From Trueperella sp. (GTDB lineage: Bacteria > Actinomycetota > Actinomycetes > Actinomycetales > Actinomycetaceae), in the NCBI GenBank assembly GCA_030532125.1, contig JAUNLU010000001.1, forward strand, positions 239,960 to 303,959: 64,000 bases of DNA, given 5' to 3'. The notes beneath the pieces were generated by a model, which saw nothing but the letters and a program-made list of their open reading frames with translations, did no database searches and was not told the DNA's origin. The first letter of the stretch is position 1. Every line of letters begins with the position of its first letter. This document shows positions 45,213 to 53,414 of the stretch, piece by piece. Position numbers and translations under genes: made by a program.

Positions 45213-46107
45213 CAGCGCGGCGTTTCGCCCAGCGCTCGGAGAGCAGAATCAATGCCACGATAGCGGCACCTAAAACTGCCCAGCCCAGCATCGCGGGCCA
45301 GTCGGCAGCAGGAGCAAGCAGAGCGGCGTCTGCAGTTTGCCACGGCCACAGCGCTCGCAAGGATCCCGCCATCAAACCAGCCATAGTCAGCAAAGTGGCA
45401 GTGCGCCGATTATTGAGCAACCAGTGCAGCATATTGATAAATAGCGTGATACCCGTTATGCCACCCAGCAAGAACACCAACAGCACTGGGATATCTCGAT
45501 CAGCAACCGCATCCATCACACTCTTATATAGCCCGACGGCGAGCAAGAAATACGAACCAGAGACTCCGGGCAATACCAGTGCACAAACTGCAATTGCGGC
45601 GGCAAAGAAGATCACCAGATAGGAGGGGTTAGTTTGTGTCACCGCAGTATAGCCAGTGCCCACGAAAGTCAGAACCGCAGCTGCCAGCCCCAGCAGCCCT
45701 AACCAGGGGCGCGTGCGCAGTTCGGCGCGGTCAATCATACTCAGCGGCACATAGATGGAGACCACCACCATGCCGAAGAATAGTGCCCGGGAAATATGCG
45801 GATAGGTACCCACAAATTCAGACAGCACCGCCGCCATCGAAAATACACAGGCTGCCATGCCCAGCAGCAGGGGAATGATTAGCCACCAATCAATTCTGCG
45901 CACTCGGGAGCGCAGCGAGGCACGATCCGTGAACACAGCTTTTATCAGCCCTAGAATTTCCATTCCAGCAGCTAATACCCGTTCGTAGACGCCGACTAGC
46001 AGCGCAATCGTGCCACCAGAAACTCCGGGCACGAGCTCAGCCATTCCGATTAGCGCGCCGCGAATGGCGTTTACTACTACTTGCAGTAGGCGAGAGGTTT
46101 GATGCAT
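45199..46107 (-). CDS. DUF368 membrane protein
   Basis: A 302-residue protein with about eight membrane helices and the two internal-repeat signatures of DUF368 (LVPGVSGGTIALLVGVYERVL and LVLPGVSGSYFLLAVGLYKS). DUF368 belongs to the DedA-like/undecaprenyl-phosphate transporter relatives; recent work on other bacteria identifies DUF368 proteins as flippases recycling undecaprenyl phosphate, which would fit wall synthesis. That role here is inferred from the family. The ATG has no Shine-Dalgarno, but TAAAAT lies exactly six bases upstream. It overlaps the GH13 gene convergently. Confidence 0.88.
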   Translation of the reverse strand: MHQTSRLLQVVVNAIRGALIGMAELVPGVSGGTIALLVGVYERVLAAGMEILGLIKAVFTDRASLRSRVRRIDWWLIIPLLLGMAACVFSMAAVLSEFVGTYPHISRALFFGMVVVSIYVPLSMIDRAELRTRPWLGLLGLAAAVLTFVGTGYTAVTQTNPSYLVIFFAAAIAVCALVLPGVSGSYFLLAVGLYKSVMDAVADRDIPVLLVFLLGGITGITLFINMLHWLLNNRRTATLLTMAGLMAGSLRALWPWQTADAALLAPAADWPAMLGWAVLGAAIVALILLSERWAKRRAAKTE

Positions 46108-46113
46108 ACCGTT

Positions 46114-46119
46114 ATTTTA
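46114..46119 (-). promoter_or_regulatory. Leaderless -10 element of the DUF368 gene
   Basis: TAAAAT, six bases, ATG (minus strand). It lies just past the terminator of the upstream DUF5692 gene. Confidence 0.55.
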
Positions 46120-46133
46120 ACTTGGAAAACTAC

Positions 46134-46167
46134 CTGGGGCGGAGCACCTTGCAGTGCCCCGCCCCAG
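46134..46167 (-). terminator. Rho-independent terminator of the DUF5692 gene
   Basis: CTGGGGCGG (46134-46142) pairs with CCGCCCCAG (46159-46167), with inner GCAC/GTGC. On the minus strand it is followed by GTAGTTTTCC. Confidence 0.8.
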
Positions 46168-46201
46168 ATCCTTTCTAATTAACGCTAAGCAGCGAGTTCA
46201 A

Positions 46202-47242
46202 TTACTTCTGCTTGCGCTCCTGGATACGTGCCCAGGTTTGGCCCGAGCTCAGCGCAGCGGCGTCGGACGGATCCCGGCGGGACATAGCCTTCTCGAAGTC
46301 TCGAGTGCCGACGAATACTTCGTTGGTGTACGGGTTGACCTTGAGCTTGCGCGAACGGTAGATGACGTATGCCAGACCCAAGATGTTGGCCACCAGTGCC
46401 ACTGCCGAAACTGCCAGGTTGACGTTCGGGTTGTTCACCGAATCCACGGAGAATACCGAGTAGTCCTGGAACATCGGCACCGTCTGAGCGAACATGCACC
46501 ACATCGCCAAGGTGAAGGCGCGGTTCATGATCCAGCCGCCCTTGTTCCACAGCATGGCAGCAACTGTTGGAGCCAACAGCAGCGCCAAGCCACAGTACCA
46601 AGCGTGCGTCGGCAAGCAGTTGTAGGTGTAGGCGAAGTTCCACAGGTCATAGGAAATGATGAATACCCAGGTCATATCCGGCCAGAGCATGTCCTTGCCG
46701 CCCTTACCAACGTAAATGCCGAACCAGCCAGTCATGATGAAGATGTTCAACAGACCAGCGGTGCCATTTAGTACGTTGTGCCAGCCGCCGTAGAGGGTAA
46801 TACCTTCTACCGAAACCCAGGTGCTGTTCCAAGCGCGGATCGCGGATTCAAAGTCGGAAACCACGGCGATCAGAATGTTGATTGCCACGATTACAAATGG
46901 GAATACCTTGAACCAGTCGGCTTTGCCGAGCTTGCCCCACCGGTACTTGAGCATGACGAAGCCGATGCATCCAGCGGTGGCCGCGTAGAGCTTGGCGTAG
47001 TGGAACCAGCTGCCCATGTGCTTGATAGTGGGGTTGTTCAGCGCCCAATCCAGGCCCATCGCAGCTCCGACGTTGATGACAATAAAGTAAAGGCTAAGGA
47101 TTGCGGGAATAACCATGAACATGGCGACCCCACCAAATTTAGTGCGACGAGCGAACTCATTAGCTAGGAGCAAGCTGACAAAAACCAGCACCCATCCCAG
47201 CCACTGGTATGCAGCGGTGTCTCCATAGACCTCAAACAACAT
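46202..47242 (-). CDS. DUF5692-family membrane protein
   Basis: A 346-residue protein with about nine to ten helices and tryptophan-rich loops (GYLTYGGWHNVLNG-type, MTWVFIISYDLWNFAYTYNC, PTHAWYCG). I assign it to the DUF5692 family from these features; function unknown, perhaps a transporter or enzyme in the membrane. The C-terminal ~45 residues are polar. It lies 40 bases after the TetR gene on the same strand, so the TetR is probably its regulator. AAGG is eight bases before the ATG. Confidence 0.75.
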   Translation of the reverse strand: MLFEVYGDTAAYQWLGWVLVFVSLLLANEFARRTKFGGVAMFMVIPAILSLYFIVINVGAAMGLDWALNNPTIKHMGSWFHYAKLYAATAGCIGFVMLKYRWGKLGKADWFKVFPFVIVAINILIAVVSDFESAIRAWNSTWVSVEGITLYGGWHNVLNGTAGLLNIFIMTGWFGIYVGKGGKDMLWPDMTWVFIISYDLWNFAYTYNCLPTHAWYCGLALLLAPTVAAMLWNKGGWIMNRAFTLAMWCMFAQTVPMFQDYSVFSVDSVNNPNVNLAVSAVALVANILGLAYVIYRSRKLKVNPYTNEVFVGTRDFEKAMSRRDPSDAAALSSGQTWARIQERKQK

Positions 47243-47282
47243 TGTTTGTGACCTTTCTAGTCGAAAATTTTCGGTTAGAGAG

Positions 47283-47885
47283 TCAGTCGGCTTCCGGCAA
47301 AAACTCTTCTAGATGAAGAGTCTGTGCCGCTATTCGCACCACTTCTTCGTGGGAAATTTCCGGATTAGTTTTTATTAGCGAAACCATGCCGCTGATCAAT
47401 ACGTAGAAAGTGTTTTCTACGTGGTCGATCTTGACCTCATGGTGTGCTGCAAAATCCTGCACCGTAGTTTGAGCAATATATTCCGAGATTTGCCGCGACA
47501 TCCGTTCCATGAACAGCACACAGAGTGATGAATTTGGCCCCGTCAGGAGTCCCGTACTGAACTTTGCGTCCTCTGCAATGAGTCGACGCATGAGCCGTGC
47601 GGCACTCTCTAGCGAACCGGCAACATCGCCGCGTTTGCGCTGTTCGTTCCACTTCTGCAGTTCTGCGATGAAGTCATCGATGACGTCCTCTAAGACTGCC
47701 CCTAGCACTTCGTCTAAGTTCTTGAAGTAGTGATAGAACAGTGATCGGCTTACTCCTGCTTGCTTGGTAATAGCAGAAACAGAAGTGCGTGCAGATCCGG
47801 AATCATTGATCTGCTCACGAGCTACTCGCACAATCTCTGCGCGGGTAGTTTCCCCTCGCTTGCGAAGCACTGACCTCCCCTCCAT
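47283..47885 (-). CDS. TetR/AcrR-family transcriptional regulator
   Basis: A 200-residue TetR-type repressor: N-terminal helix-turn-helix (SVSAITKQAGVSRSLFYHYF, ~35-55) and an all-helical ligand domain. Two starts are possible. ATG 47885 has TATCGT exactly six bases upstream (leaderless), and GTG 47870 has a strong GGGGAGG site three bases away; the protein would lose five residues. It probably controls itself and the following DUF5692 gene, since a 7-5-7 inverted repeat lies 20 bases upstream of the start. Confidence 0.88.
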   Translation of the reverse strand: MEGRSVLRKRGETTRAEIVRVAREQINDSGSARTSVSAITKQAGVSRSLFYHYFKNLDEVLGAVLEDVIDDFIAELQKWNEQRKRGDVAGSLESAARLMRRLIAEDAKFSTGLLTGPNSSLCVLFMERMSRQISEYIAQTTVQDFAAHHEVKIDHVENTFYVLISGMVSLIKTNPEISHEEVVRIAAQTLHLEEFLPEAD

Positions 47886-47891
47886 GAGAAA

Positions 47892-47897
47892 ACGATA
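47892..47897 (-). promoter_or_regulatory. Leaderless -10 element of the TetR gene
   Basis: TATCGT, six bases, ATG. The neighbouring operator overlaps the spacer/-35 area, as needed for repression. Confidence 0.4.
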
Positions 47898-47904
47898 CCT
47901 ACAT

Positions 47905-47923
47905 TATTGACAGATCGTCAATA
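47905..47923. promoter_or_regulatory. Probable TetR operator: TATTGAC-AGATC-GTCAATA
   Basis: A perfect 7-5-7 inverted repeat lies 20 bases upstream of the TetR start and directly upstream of its -10. TetR-family regulators usually bind such a site and repress their own operon. Confidence 0.65.
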
Positions 47924-47971
47924 TTGCAGCACAGAGGGCAGTATAGAGAAAAATTTCAGCCAAAAACGGAG

Positions 47972-48475
47972 TTAATTCTGAGTTCTTTCCCCGCGAATCT
48001 CACGGATGGCATAGGGCAGAATTGGCAACAACACACTGAGGGCATTCTGCACTGCGCGCACGGGACCAGCCGCATTAACTACGAGCGTCCGCTCTTTGCC
48101 ATTCACCATTACGCCAGCTCGACCACGGGAAAACATAGCATGGCTTACCCCGCTGTTCAGGTCACTAATCCGAATGGCATCTGCAATACCGGGGATATCA
48201 AAGCGGAGCAGCGGATCCATGGCGCGGGCGGTGTAGTCCGATGGACCGATCCCCGTACCTCCAATAGTAAAGACGAGGTCAATATCGTCATACGACATAT
48301 TCTGCACAGCTTCAGAAATATCGCGCACATCGTCCGGCACAATCTTGGTGGCCACCACTTCCACTCCGCCGTCTTCCAAAAGTTCTACCGCAACAGGACC
48401 GGCTAGGTCTTCGGCTCGCCCAGCTGCAGCTGCGTCGGAAATGGTTATGACTGAGGCTCTAAGCTTTTTATCCAT
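47972..48475 (-). CDS. MogA/MoaB-family molybdopterin protein
   Basis: A 167-residue MoaB/MogA-like protein of the MPT-binding superfamily, acting late in molybdenum cofactor synthesis (adenylylation of molybdopterin). The binding signature TIGGTGIGPSDYT and the PGIADAIR segment are seen. No other cofactor gene is adjacent. I chose ATG 48473-48475: the family N-terminus starts there, and TATGAT lies exactly six bases upstream with no Shine-Dalgarno, an ideal leaderless arrangement. Confidence 0.87.
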   Translation of the reverse strand: MDKKLRASVITISDAAAAGRAEDLAGPVAVELLEDGGVEVVATKIVPDDVRDISEAVQNMSYDDIDLVFTIGGTGIGPSDYTARAMDPLLRFDIPGIADAIRISDLNSGVSHAMFSRGRAGVMVNGKERTLVVNAAGPVRAVQNALSVLLPILPYAIREIRGERTQN

Positions 48476-48481
48476 ACCGAA

Positions 48482-48487
48482 ATCATA
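48482..48487 (-). promoter_or_regulatory. Leaderless -10 element of the MogA/MoaB gene
   Basis: TATGAT (near-consensus), six bases, ATG. The best example in the window. Confidence 0.65.
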
Positions 48488-48717
48488 CCCATCTGGTAGC
48501 AAACACATTCCTAGTGCCCACAATCCAGGTCAGGGGAATTTCACGCATAGGATAATTGCAACTATCCAGTTAGCGGGCACGTTAGCTTGGAAGTGCGGCT
48601 GTGGTCGATCGTCAATGATTGGTGGCAGCACCACAGCACTGAGAAGTAGCGAAGTAGATAAGAAAAGAATGAGCTCGGCGCTACCGCTAGAGCAAAGACA
48701 GATTAGAGAGAAATAAC

Positions 48718-48996
48718 ATGGGCAACATTATCGGAACTATCATCTTTGGCGCAGTAATCGGCGTGCTCGCTCGCCTCTTCAAGAAAGACTCCAATATCTC
48801 CATGCTCTGGACCGTAATTTTGGGTACCGCTGGCGTGCTAGTTGGCAACGGCATTCTCGCGCTATTCAACTACGGCGATGCCACCGGTAACACTGGCGGT
48901 ATTGACTGGATGCGTTGGATCATTTGCACCATCCTCGCCATGGTATTCATTGGCATTTACATGGGTGTCACTGGCCGCAAGGAAATCAATAAGTAG
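48718..48996 (+). CDS. GlsB/YeaQ/YmgE-family membrane protein
   Basis: A 92-residue protein with three membrane helices (~1-18, 30-50, 65-85), Gly-rich in the family manner (IGTIIFGAVIGVLARLF). The family is associated with stress response (transglycosylase-associated proteins), but the mechanism is unknown. GAGAG precedes the ATG. It ends 21 bases before a strong terminator. Confidence 0.85.
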   Translation: MGNIIGTIIFGAVIGVLARLFKKDSNISMLWTVILGTAGVLVGNGILALFNYGDATGNTGGIDWMRWIICTILAMVFIGIYMGVTGRKEINK

Positions 48997-49016
48997 TAAT
49001 TAGACTTAGACGACGA

Positions 49017-49045
49017 CTGGGGGCGAGCTTTGAGCTCGCCCCCAG
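49017..49045 (+). terminator. Rho-independent terminator of the GlsB-type gene
   Basis: CTGGGGGCGAGCT (49017-49029) pairs with 49033-49045 around TTG, then TTTTA. Confidence 0.92.
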
Positions 49046-49064
49046 TTTTATGCCGTACACACAG

Positions 49065-49092
49065 ATATAAGCGCAAACATATAAGCGCAAAC
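49065..49092. repeat. 14-bp tandem repeat
   Basis: Two perfect copies of ATATAAGCGCAAAC in the gap before the SLC13 gene. Confidence 0.7.
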
Positions 49093-49442
49093 AAAGGGAG
49101 GCAGGTAGCCACACGCATTTGACTACCTGCCTCCAGGCAGACACCTAAGCATTCACTGAAGGAACTGCACAACTTTTCCTTCAAAAGTGGTGTCACGATA
49201 TTTAGTTCTCGCAAATCATGCCAACCGAAAGGGGAGTAGCTCTGATTGCGTTAGCTCTATCCTGACAAACGATCCTTGAATATCCATTAATCCAATCTGG
49301 GAATTACCTGGGAAAATTAACTTTTTTATGCCTTCACCAGGGACTTACGTCACAAACCCATGTAATAGTTAAAGAAATTTCCATTTTTTGTACAAGTAAC
49401 TCACAGTTTTGAGATCTAGTGAGAATTACCTCAGGCAAACCA

Positions 49443-49448
49443 TAGAAT
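49443..49448 (+). promoter_or_regulatory. Leaderless -10 element of the SLC13 gene
   Basis: TAGAAT, six bases, ATG at 49455; no Shine-Dalgarno. Confidence 0.55.
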
Positions 49449-49454
49449 TGCCGT

Positions 49455-50972
49455 ATGTCGAATTCTTTCCCGGAAGCCGGCGACGCAAAGATGCAGCCTG
49501 GCGAAGTAACTAAACCGCGCACTACCCGCCGTAAAAAGCCCACCGTCTCCTTGGGAGCTAAGAAAACCAGCTCAATGGGCAAGAAAGAAATAATCGGTCT
49601 TGTCCTAGGCATCGCCCTATTCTTGATGCCGTTCTTTGTGGACATCCCCAACCTAGACACCCCTGGGGAGCGGATGCTCGCTATTTTCTTGCTGGCTATC
49701 GTATTCTGGATTACCGAACCAGTGCCGCTTACTGCCACCGCGGTACTAGTTATCCTGCTAGAAGTACTGCTGATATCTTCCGGGGCAATTTTCGACCCCA
49801 CTGGCGGCGATCCTGCACTGGCAGAACACGTAATCCCGTATAGCCAGTACTTTGCTGCACTCGCCAACCCGGTGATTATTCTGTTCCTCGGCGGCTTTAT
49901 GATCGCCCACGGCGCCGAAAAGTACGGCTTGGACAAAAATATCGCCGCCGTTATGCTACGGCCGTTCTCCGAAAGTGCCCGGATGACCACGCTGGGCTTA
50001 ATGGTGATTACCGCGGTGCTGTCCATGTTTATGTCCAACACTGCAACCACCGCCACCATGTTCGCCGTCGTCACCCCTATTCTGCGGTCGCTCCCCGGTG
50101 GTAAGGCACGAGCTGGCGTCGCGCTATCCATCCCGGTAGCCGCAAATATCGGTGGCATCGGCACCCCGGTGGGCACGCCACCAAACGCCATCGCATTGGG
50201 CGCCCTCGCCGAACGCGGTATCACCATTTCCTTCGTGGAATGGATGGTTATGGCAGTGCCTTACATGCTGATCATCTTGGCATTTTCCTGGGTATTTATC
50301 TCACTAGTATTCCTACCGCGGGAAGCCCGCATCAAGGTAGAGATGGACTCCAACTGGGATCGCAGCCGGCAGGCCAAAATTTTCTACGCCATCACCGTGA
50401 TAACCATTTTGTTGTGGATGTCAGAACCGCTACACGGTATCTCTTCCAATATCATCGGTTTCTTCCCGGTAGCTTCGCTGCTGTGCTTGAAGGTAATGGG
50501 CGGCGCCGATATTAAAGCGCTAGATTGGCCGGTGTTGTGGCTAGTATCTGGCGGTATTGCCCTGGGGACCGGCGTTGGTGCCACTGGGCTGGATGCCTGG
50601 CTAGTGGGCTCGGTACCGTGGGATTCCCTCTCCGGAGTTGCCATCCTCGGCATCTTGGCGTTGATCGGTTTCGGCATGGCAAATGTAATTTCACACTCTG
50701 CTGCCGCGAACCTGCTGGTGCCACTGGCAGTATCCCTAGCGGTTTCACTGTCTGGAGTAGATACCGCCACCGTAGCTGCCGTGGTCGCAATTGCCTGTTC
50801 ACTGGGTATGTCCCTGCCAATCTCTACCCCACCGAACGCCATCGCTTACTCCACTGGGGAGATCAAGGTTTCGCATATGGCACTGGTTGGAGTTGTGGTG
50901 GGCACTTTGGCAACCACCCTGCTGATTTTCGCGCTGCCGCCACTGTGGCAGCTACTAGGAATCATAGGGTGA
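49455..50972 (+). CDS. SLC13/DASS-family carboxylate permease
   Basis: A 505-residue transporter of the divalent anion/sodium symporter family. A ~35-residue basic cytosolic N-terminus is followed by about 12 helices. The two SNT-type sodium/substrate sites are seen as MSNTATTATM and (in the second half) NVISHSAAANLLVPLA, with the SLPISTPPNAIAYSTG signature near 445 and PVGTPPNAIALG near 235. Substrates in the family are dicarboxylates, citrate or sulfate. It is directly upstream of a histidine kinase and receiver gene on the same strand with a 7-base gap, suggesting those proteins sense or control its substrate. Confidence 0.9.
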   Translation: MSNSFPEAGDAKMQPGEVTKPRTTRRKKPTVSLGAKKTSSMGKKEIIGLVLGIALFLMPFFVDIPNLDTPGERMLAIFLLAIVFWITEPVPLTATAVLVILLEVLLISSGAIFDPTGGDPALAEHVIPYSQYFAALANPVIILFLGGFMIAHGAEKYGLDKNIAAVMLRPFSESARMTTLGLMVITAVLSMFMSNTATTATMFAVVTPILRSLPGGKARAGVALSIPVAANIGGIGTPVGTPPNAIALGALAERGITISFVEWMVMAVPYMLIILAFSWVFISLVFLPREARIKVEMDSNWDRSRQAKIFYAITVITILLWMSEPLHGISSNIIGFFPVASLLCLKVMGGADIKALDWPVLWLVSGGIALGTGVGATGLDAWLVGSVPWDSLSGVAILGILALIGFGMANVISHSAAANLLVPLAVSLAVSLSGVDTATVAAVVAIACSLGMSLPISTPPNAIAYSTGEIKVSHMALVGVVVGTLATTLLIFALPPLWQLLGIIG

Positions 50973-50979
50973 CGCCGCT

Positions 50980-52884
50980 ATGCGCACCTCAGCGATAGCC
51001 GTAAATATCGGCACCGACCCGCACAGCGCCAAAGCCCATCGGGTGATGGTGGCTGGGCTAGCGGAGGATTGCGAGGTGCGCTCAGCTGCGTCTTTCGCAG
51101 AACTAGATGAAGTTGTGGGGAACCAACCCCTCGGGCTGATCACAATTTTTTCTGAACCAGCAGGCATCGGAACAGATCACCCGTTAAACGACTTCTTAGC
51201 GGATAAGCGCTACCAGTTCACCCGGATTGTGCTACTCGCTGCGGATCAAGAACTCACTGGGCTAGATCAACTAGCAAATAGTGGGCGGCTCGATACCTTG
51301 TGTTTTGTTCCTGGAATGCACGAGACTACTTTCTTGCAGGCGATGCGCGACCAGCTCAACCGGTTCAAATTACTTACCGGAGACACCACCGCCCAACTAG
51401 CGGAGAAATTTGCGCTCAACCTGGATTTAACGGATTCGCAGATCGTAGAACAGATCGTGCGCTCAGCAGACCAATACTTGGGCTACCAACCGCGGGTAAA
51501 ACATCCACCCGGCGTCTGCCTCACGATAGAAGGGCAGCGGGTAGAAGAAATCTGTTTGGCACTGTCTGGGCAGGTGATGCTGGAGCGGGCATCTGACGCC
51601 GGCGATATCACTATGCATCACGCCTCCACTGGGCGCATTATCGGGTTGCTGGCGCTTACCTCCGGGCGACGCGCTTTCTTCACTGCCCGCACTACCACCG
51701 ACGTCGTAGTGGTACAGCTGACCTTCGAAGAGCTGAACTATATTCTGGAACGCGATCAACGGGTGGCTACGCTGCTGGCTTCCCTATTTGTGCGGTCTTT
51801 TGATCGCCGGCTGCGGCGCGCCGAAGATATCCAGAAAGAGCAGTTTGAGCTAGCGGCTGAGCTGGAACAGGAACGGCGCAATCTGCGCGAAGCGCTCTCT
51901 AACTTGCAGGCAGCCCGGCAAGAACTGATGAGCCAAGCGCGGTTTGCGTCGCTAGGTGAACTAGCAGCTGGGGTGGCACATGAACTCAATAACCCGATGG
52001 CGGCAATTCAGCGCACTGCTGAGTATCTGCAAGAAGATATTGAAAACCTGATTAAGACTTCACGTGACCAGAAATGGGCACGCCGTACCCATGTGGCCCT
52101 CAACTCGGCGGCAAATACTCCGGCGGTCACCACCAAACAGGCACGGCAAATTCGCAAAGAGCTAGAGCAAGTAACTAACGATCGCAACCTGGCACAGCGG
52201 CTAGTGCTGGCGGGAATACACAACCCAGAATTTGCGGCGGAAATAGCGAAATCTAGCCATATTACCTTTGAGACGATCGAAAATGCTGGTGCCATTGGCA
52301 CTGGGCTGCGCAATCTGCGCACGGCGTCCACCCGGATAACCGAACTGGTGACTTCGCTGCGCTCATATGCCCGCCCCGACGGCGACCCGATCACAGATGT
52401 GGATATTCACCAGGGCTTAGAGGACACCATCCGGTTGGTATCACACAAACTGCGCGGAATTGAAATGCACCGCAACTACCGTGAGCTGCCGATGATTACT
52501 TGCAACCCTGGGCAGCTGGCACAAGTGTGGACCAACCTAATCACCAATGCGGCGGAAGCAATGGCGGGAGCCGCACCCGATGGTGCCACGGAAATCGGAA
52601 ATATCCAGATCACCACAGCAAACCCAAAACCCGGTTGGGTGCGGGTAAAAATCACTGATAACGGTCCCGGAATGGATCCCAACACCATCGAGCACCTTTT
52701 TGAACCCCGCTTCACCACCAAGAATGGTCAAGTGCGATTCGGGATGGGGATCGGCCTGGGGGTGTGCCGATCCATCGTACAAAAGCACCACGGAATACTA
52801 GAATTAGAGTCCTCACCCGAGGGCACCACCGCAATCGTAACTTTGCCCGTGGACGGTCCGCGGCACGGCAAGGAGGAAGAATAA
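50980..52884 (+). CDS. Unusual histidine kinase: degenerate receiver, cNMP-binding-like domain, HisKA with insert, ATPase
   Basis: A 634-residue cytosolic kinase with no membrane helix. Order: receiver-like region ~1-125 in which the phospho-acceptor position reads LGLITIFSEP (no Asp); a cyclic-nucleotide-binding-like domain ~165-285 (LALSGQVMLER, GRIIGLLALTSGRRAFF); a coiled coil ~280-320; HisKA with His334 in GVAHELNNPMAAI, carrying ~75 extra residues before the second helix (LVTSLRSYARP at ~457); and an ATPase domain with TNLITNAAEAM, DNGPGMD and FGMGIGLGVC. The ATP-binding residues look intact. AGGGTGA precedes the ATG. It overlaps the receiver gene by one base and follows the SLC13 gene, so it may sense carboxylates or a cyclic nucleotide. 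Confidence 0.88.
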   Translation: MRTSAIAVNIGTDPHSAKAHRVMVAGLAEDCEVRSAASFAELDEVVGNQPLGLITIFSEPAGIGTDHPLNDFLADKRYQFTRIVLLAADQELTGLDQLANSGRLDTLCFVPGMHETTFLQAMRDQLNRFKLLTGDTTAQLAEKFALNLDLTDSQIVEQIVRSADQYLGYQPRVKHPPGVCLTIEGQRVEEICLALSGQVMLERASDAGDITMHHASTGRIIGLLALTSGRRAFFTARTTTDVVVVQLTFEELNYILERDQRVATLLASLFVRSFDRRLRRAEDIQKEQFELAAELEQERRNLREALSNLQAARQELMSQARFASLGELAAGVAHELNNPMAAIQRTAEYLQEDIENLIKTSRDQKWARRTHVALNSAANTPAVTTKQARQIRKELEQVTNDRNLAQRLVLAGIHNPEFAAEIAKSSHITFETIENAGAIGTGLRNLRTASTRITELVTSLRSYARPDGDPITDVDIHQGLEDTIRLVSHKLRGIEMHRNYRELPMITCNPGQLAQVWTNLITNAAEAMAGAAPDGATEIGNIQITTANPKPGWVRVKITDNGPGMDPNTIEHLFEPRFTTKNGQVRFGMGIGLGVCRSIVQKHHGILELESSPEGTTAIVTLPVDGPRHGKEEE

Positions 52885-53375
52885 TGAAACTAACGATTCT
52901 GATCCTGGAAGATGAACCCGAAGTTCGCGTCGCGTTGGAGCGTGACCTGATGGAGTTCGCCGACACCGTGCGAATTGAACCAGCACAGGATGTAGCAGAC
53001 GCCTGGGAAGTTATTGACGATATTGCTGCCGACGGCGATGTGCTGGCGCTGGCACTGTGTGACCACCGGCTCCCCGGCACCACTGGCGTAGATTTCCTGG
53101 TGGAAATGATGGATGACGAACGCACTGCGTCCACCCGGAAAGTCCTGGTCACTGGGCAAGCTGACCTGAAAGATACCGTGCGAGCAGTCAATAAGGCACA
53201 ACTCGATCACTACATTGCCAAACCATGGGACGCTGATGAATTGCGCAATACGGTACGCGAATGCTTAACCGACTATGTAGAGCAGATCGGGGTTAATCCA
53301 CTGCCATTTATGCCGGCATTAGAAGCCGACCGTGCCATGGATCTGATGCGCAATCGCTCCGTAGGCGACTGGTGA
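52884..53375 (+). CDS. Single-domain response regulator (no output domain)
   Basis: A 163-residue receiver: acidic pocket EDE (9-11), phospho-acceptor Asp60 (CDHRLPG), Thr90 and Lys113 (AKPWDADEL). After ~125 comes a 38-residue tail (YVEQIGVNPLPFMPALEADR) with no known DNA-binding or enzymatic domain. It is expected to be phosphorylated by the kinase immediately upstream (ATG overlaps its stop; AGGAGG lies seven bases before). Its target must be a protein-protein partner or another gene's product. It is followed by a weak hairpin (53380-53397). Confidence 0.9.
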   Translation: MKLTILILEDEPEVRVALERDLMEFADTVRIEPAQDVADAWEVIDDIAADGDVLALALCDHRLPGTTGVDFLVEMMDDERTASTRKVLVTGQADLKDTVRAVNKAQLDHYIAKPWDADELRNTVRECLTDYVEQIGVNPLPFMPALEADRAMDLMRNRSVGDW

Positions 53376-53414
53376 TTGCGGTAGCTGATTGGCTACCAGC
53401 GCAACTAGCAGCCG

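Larger units (their letters stand above)
48997..49454. other. 458-bp intergenic region with terminator, repeats and the SLC13 promoter
   Basis: No gene is supportable. It contains the terminator at 49017-49045, a perfect 14-bp tandem repeat ATATAAGCGCAAAC (49065-49078, 49079-49092), a 12-bp perfect stem (49097-49108 with 49123-49134), and an AT-rich stretch (49260-49450) ahead of the SLC13 start. Confidence 0.55.

Noticed and set aside
49334..50227. 297-codon open frame on the minus strand opposite the SLC13 gene
   Set aside because: It is antisense to a gene with clear SLC13 motifs, its product has no recognisable features, and its composition is Ser/Thr/Ile-rich like typical shadow frames.
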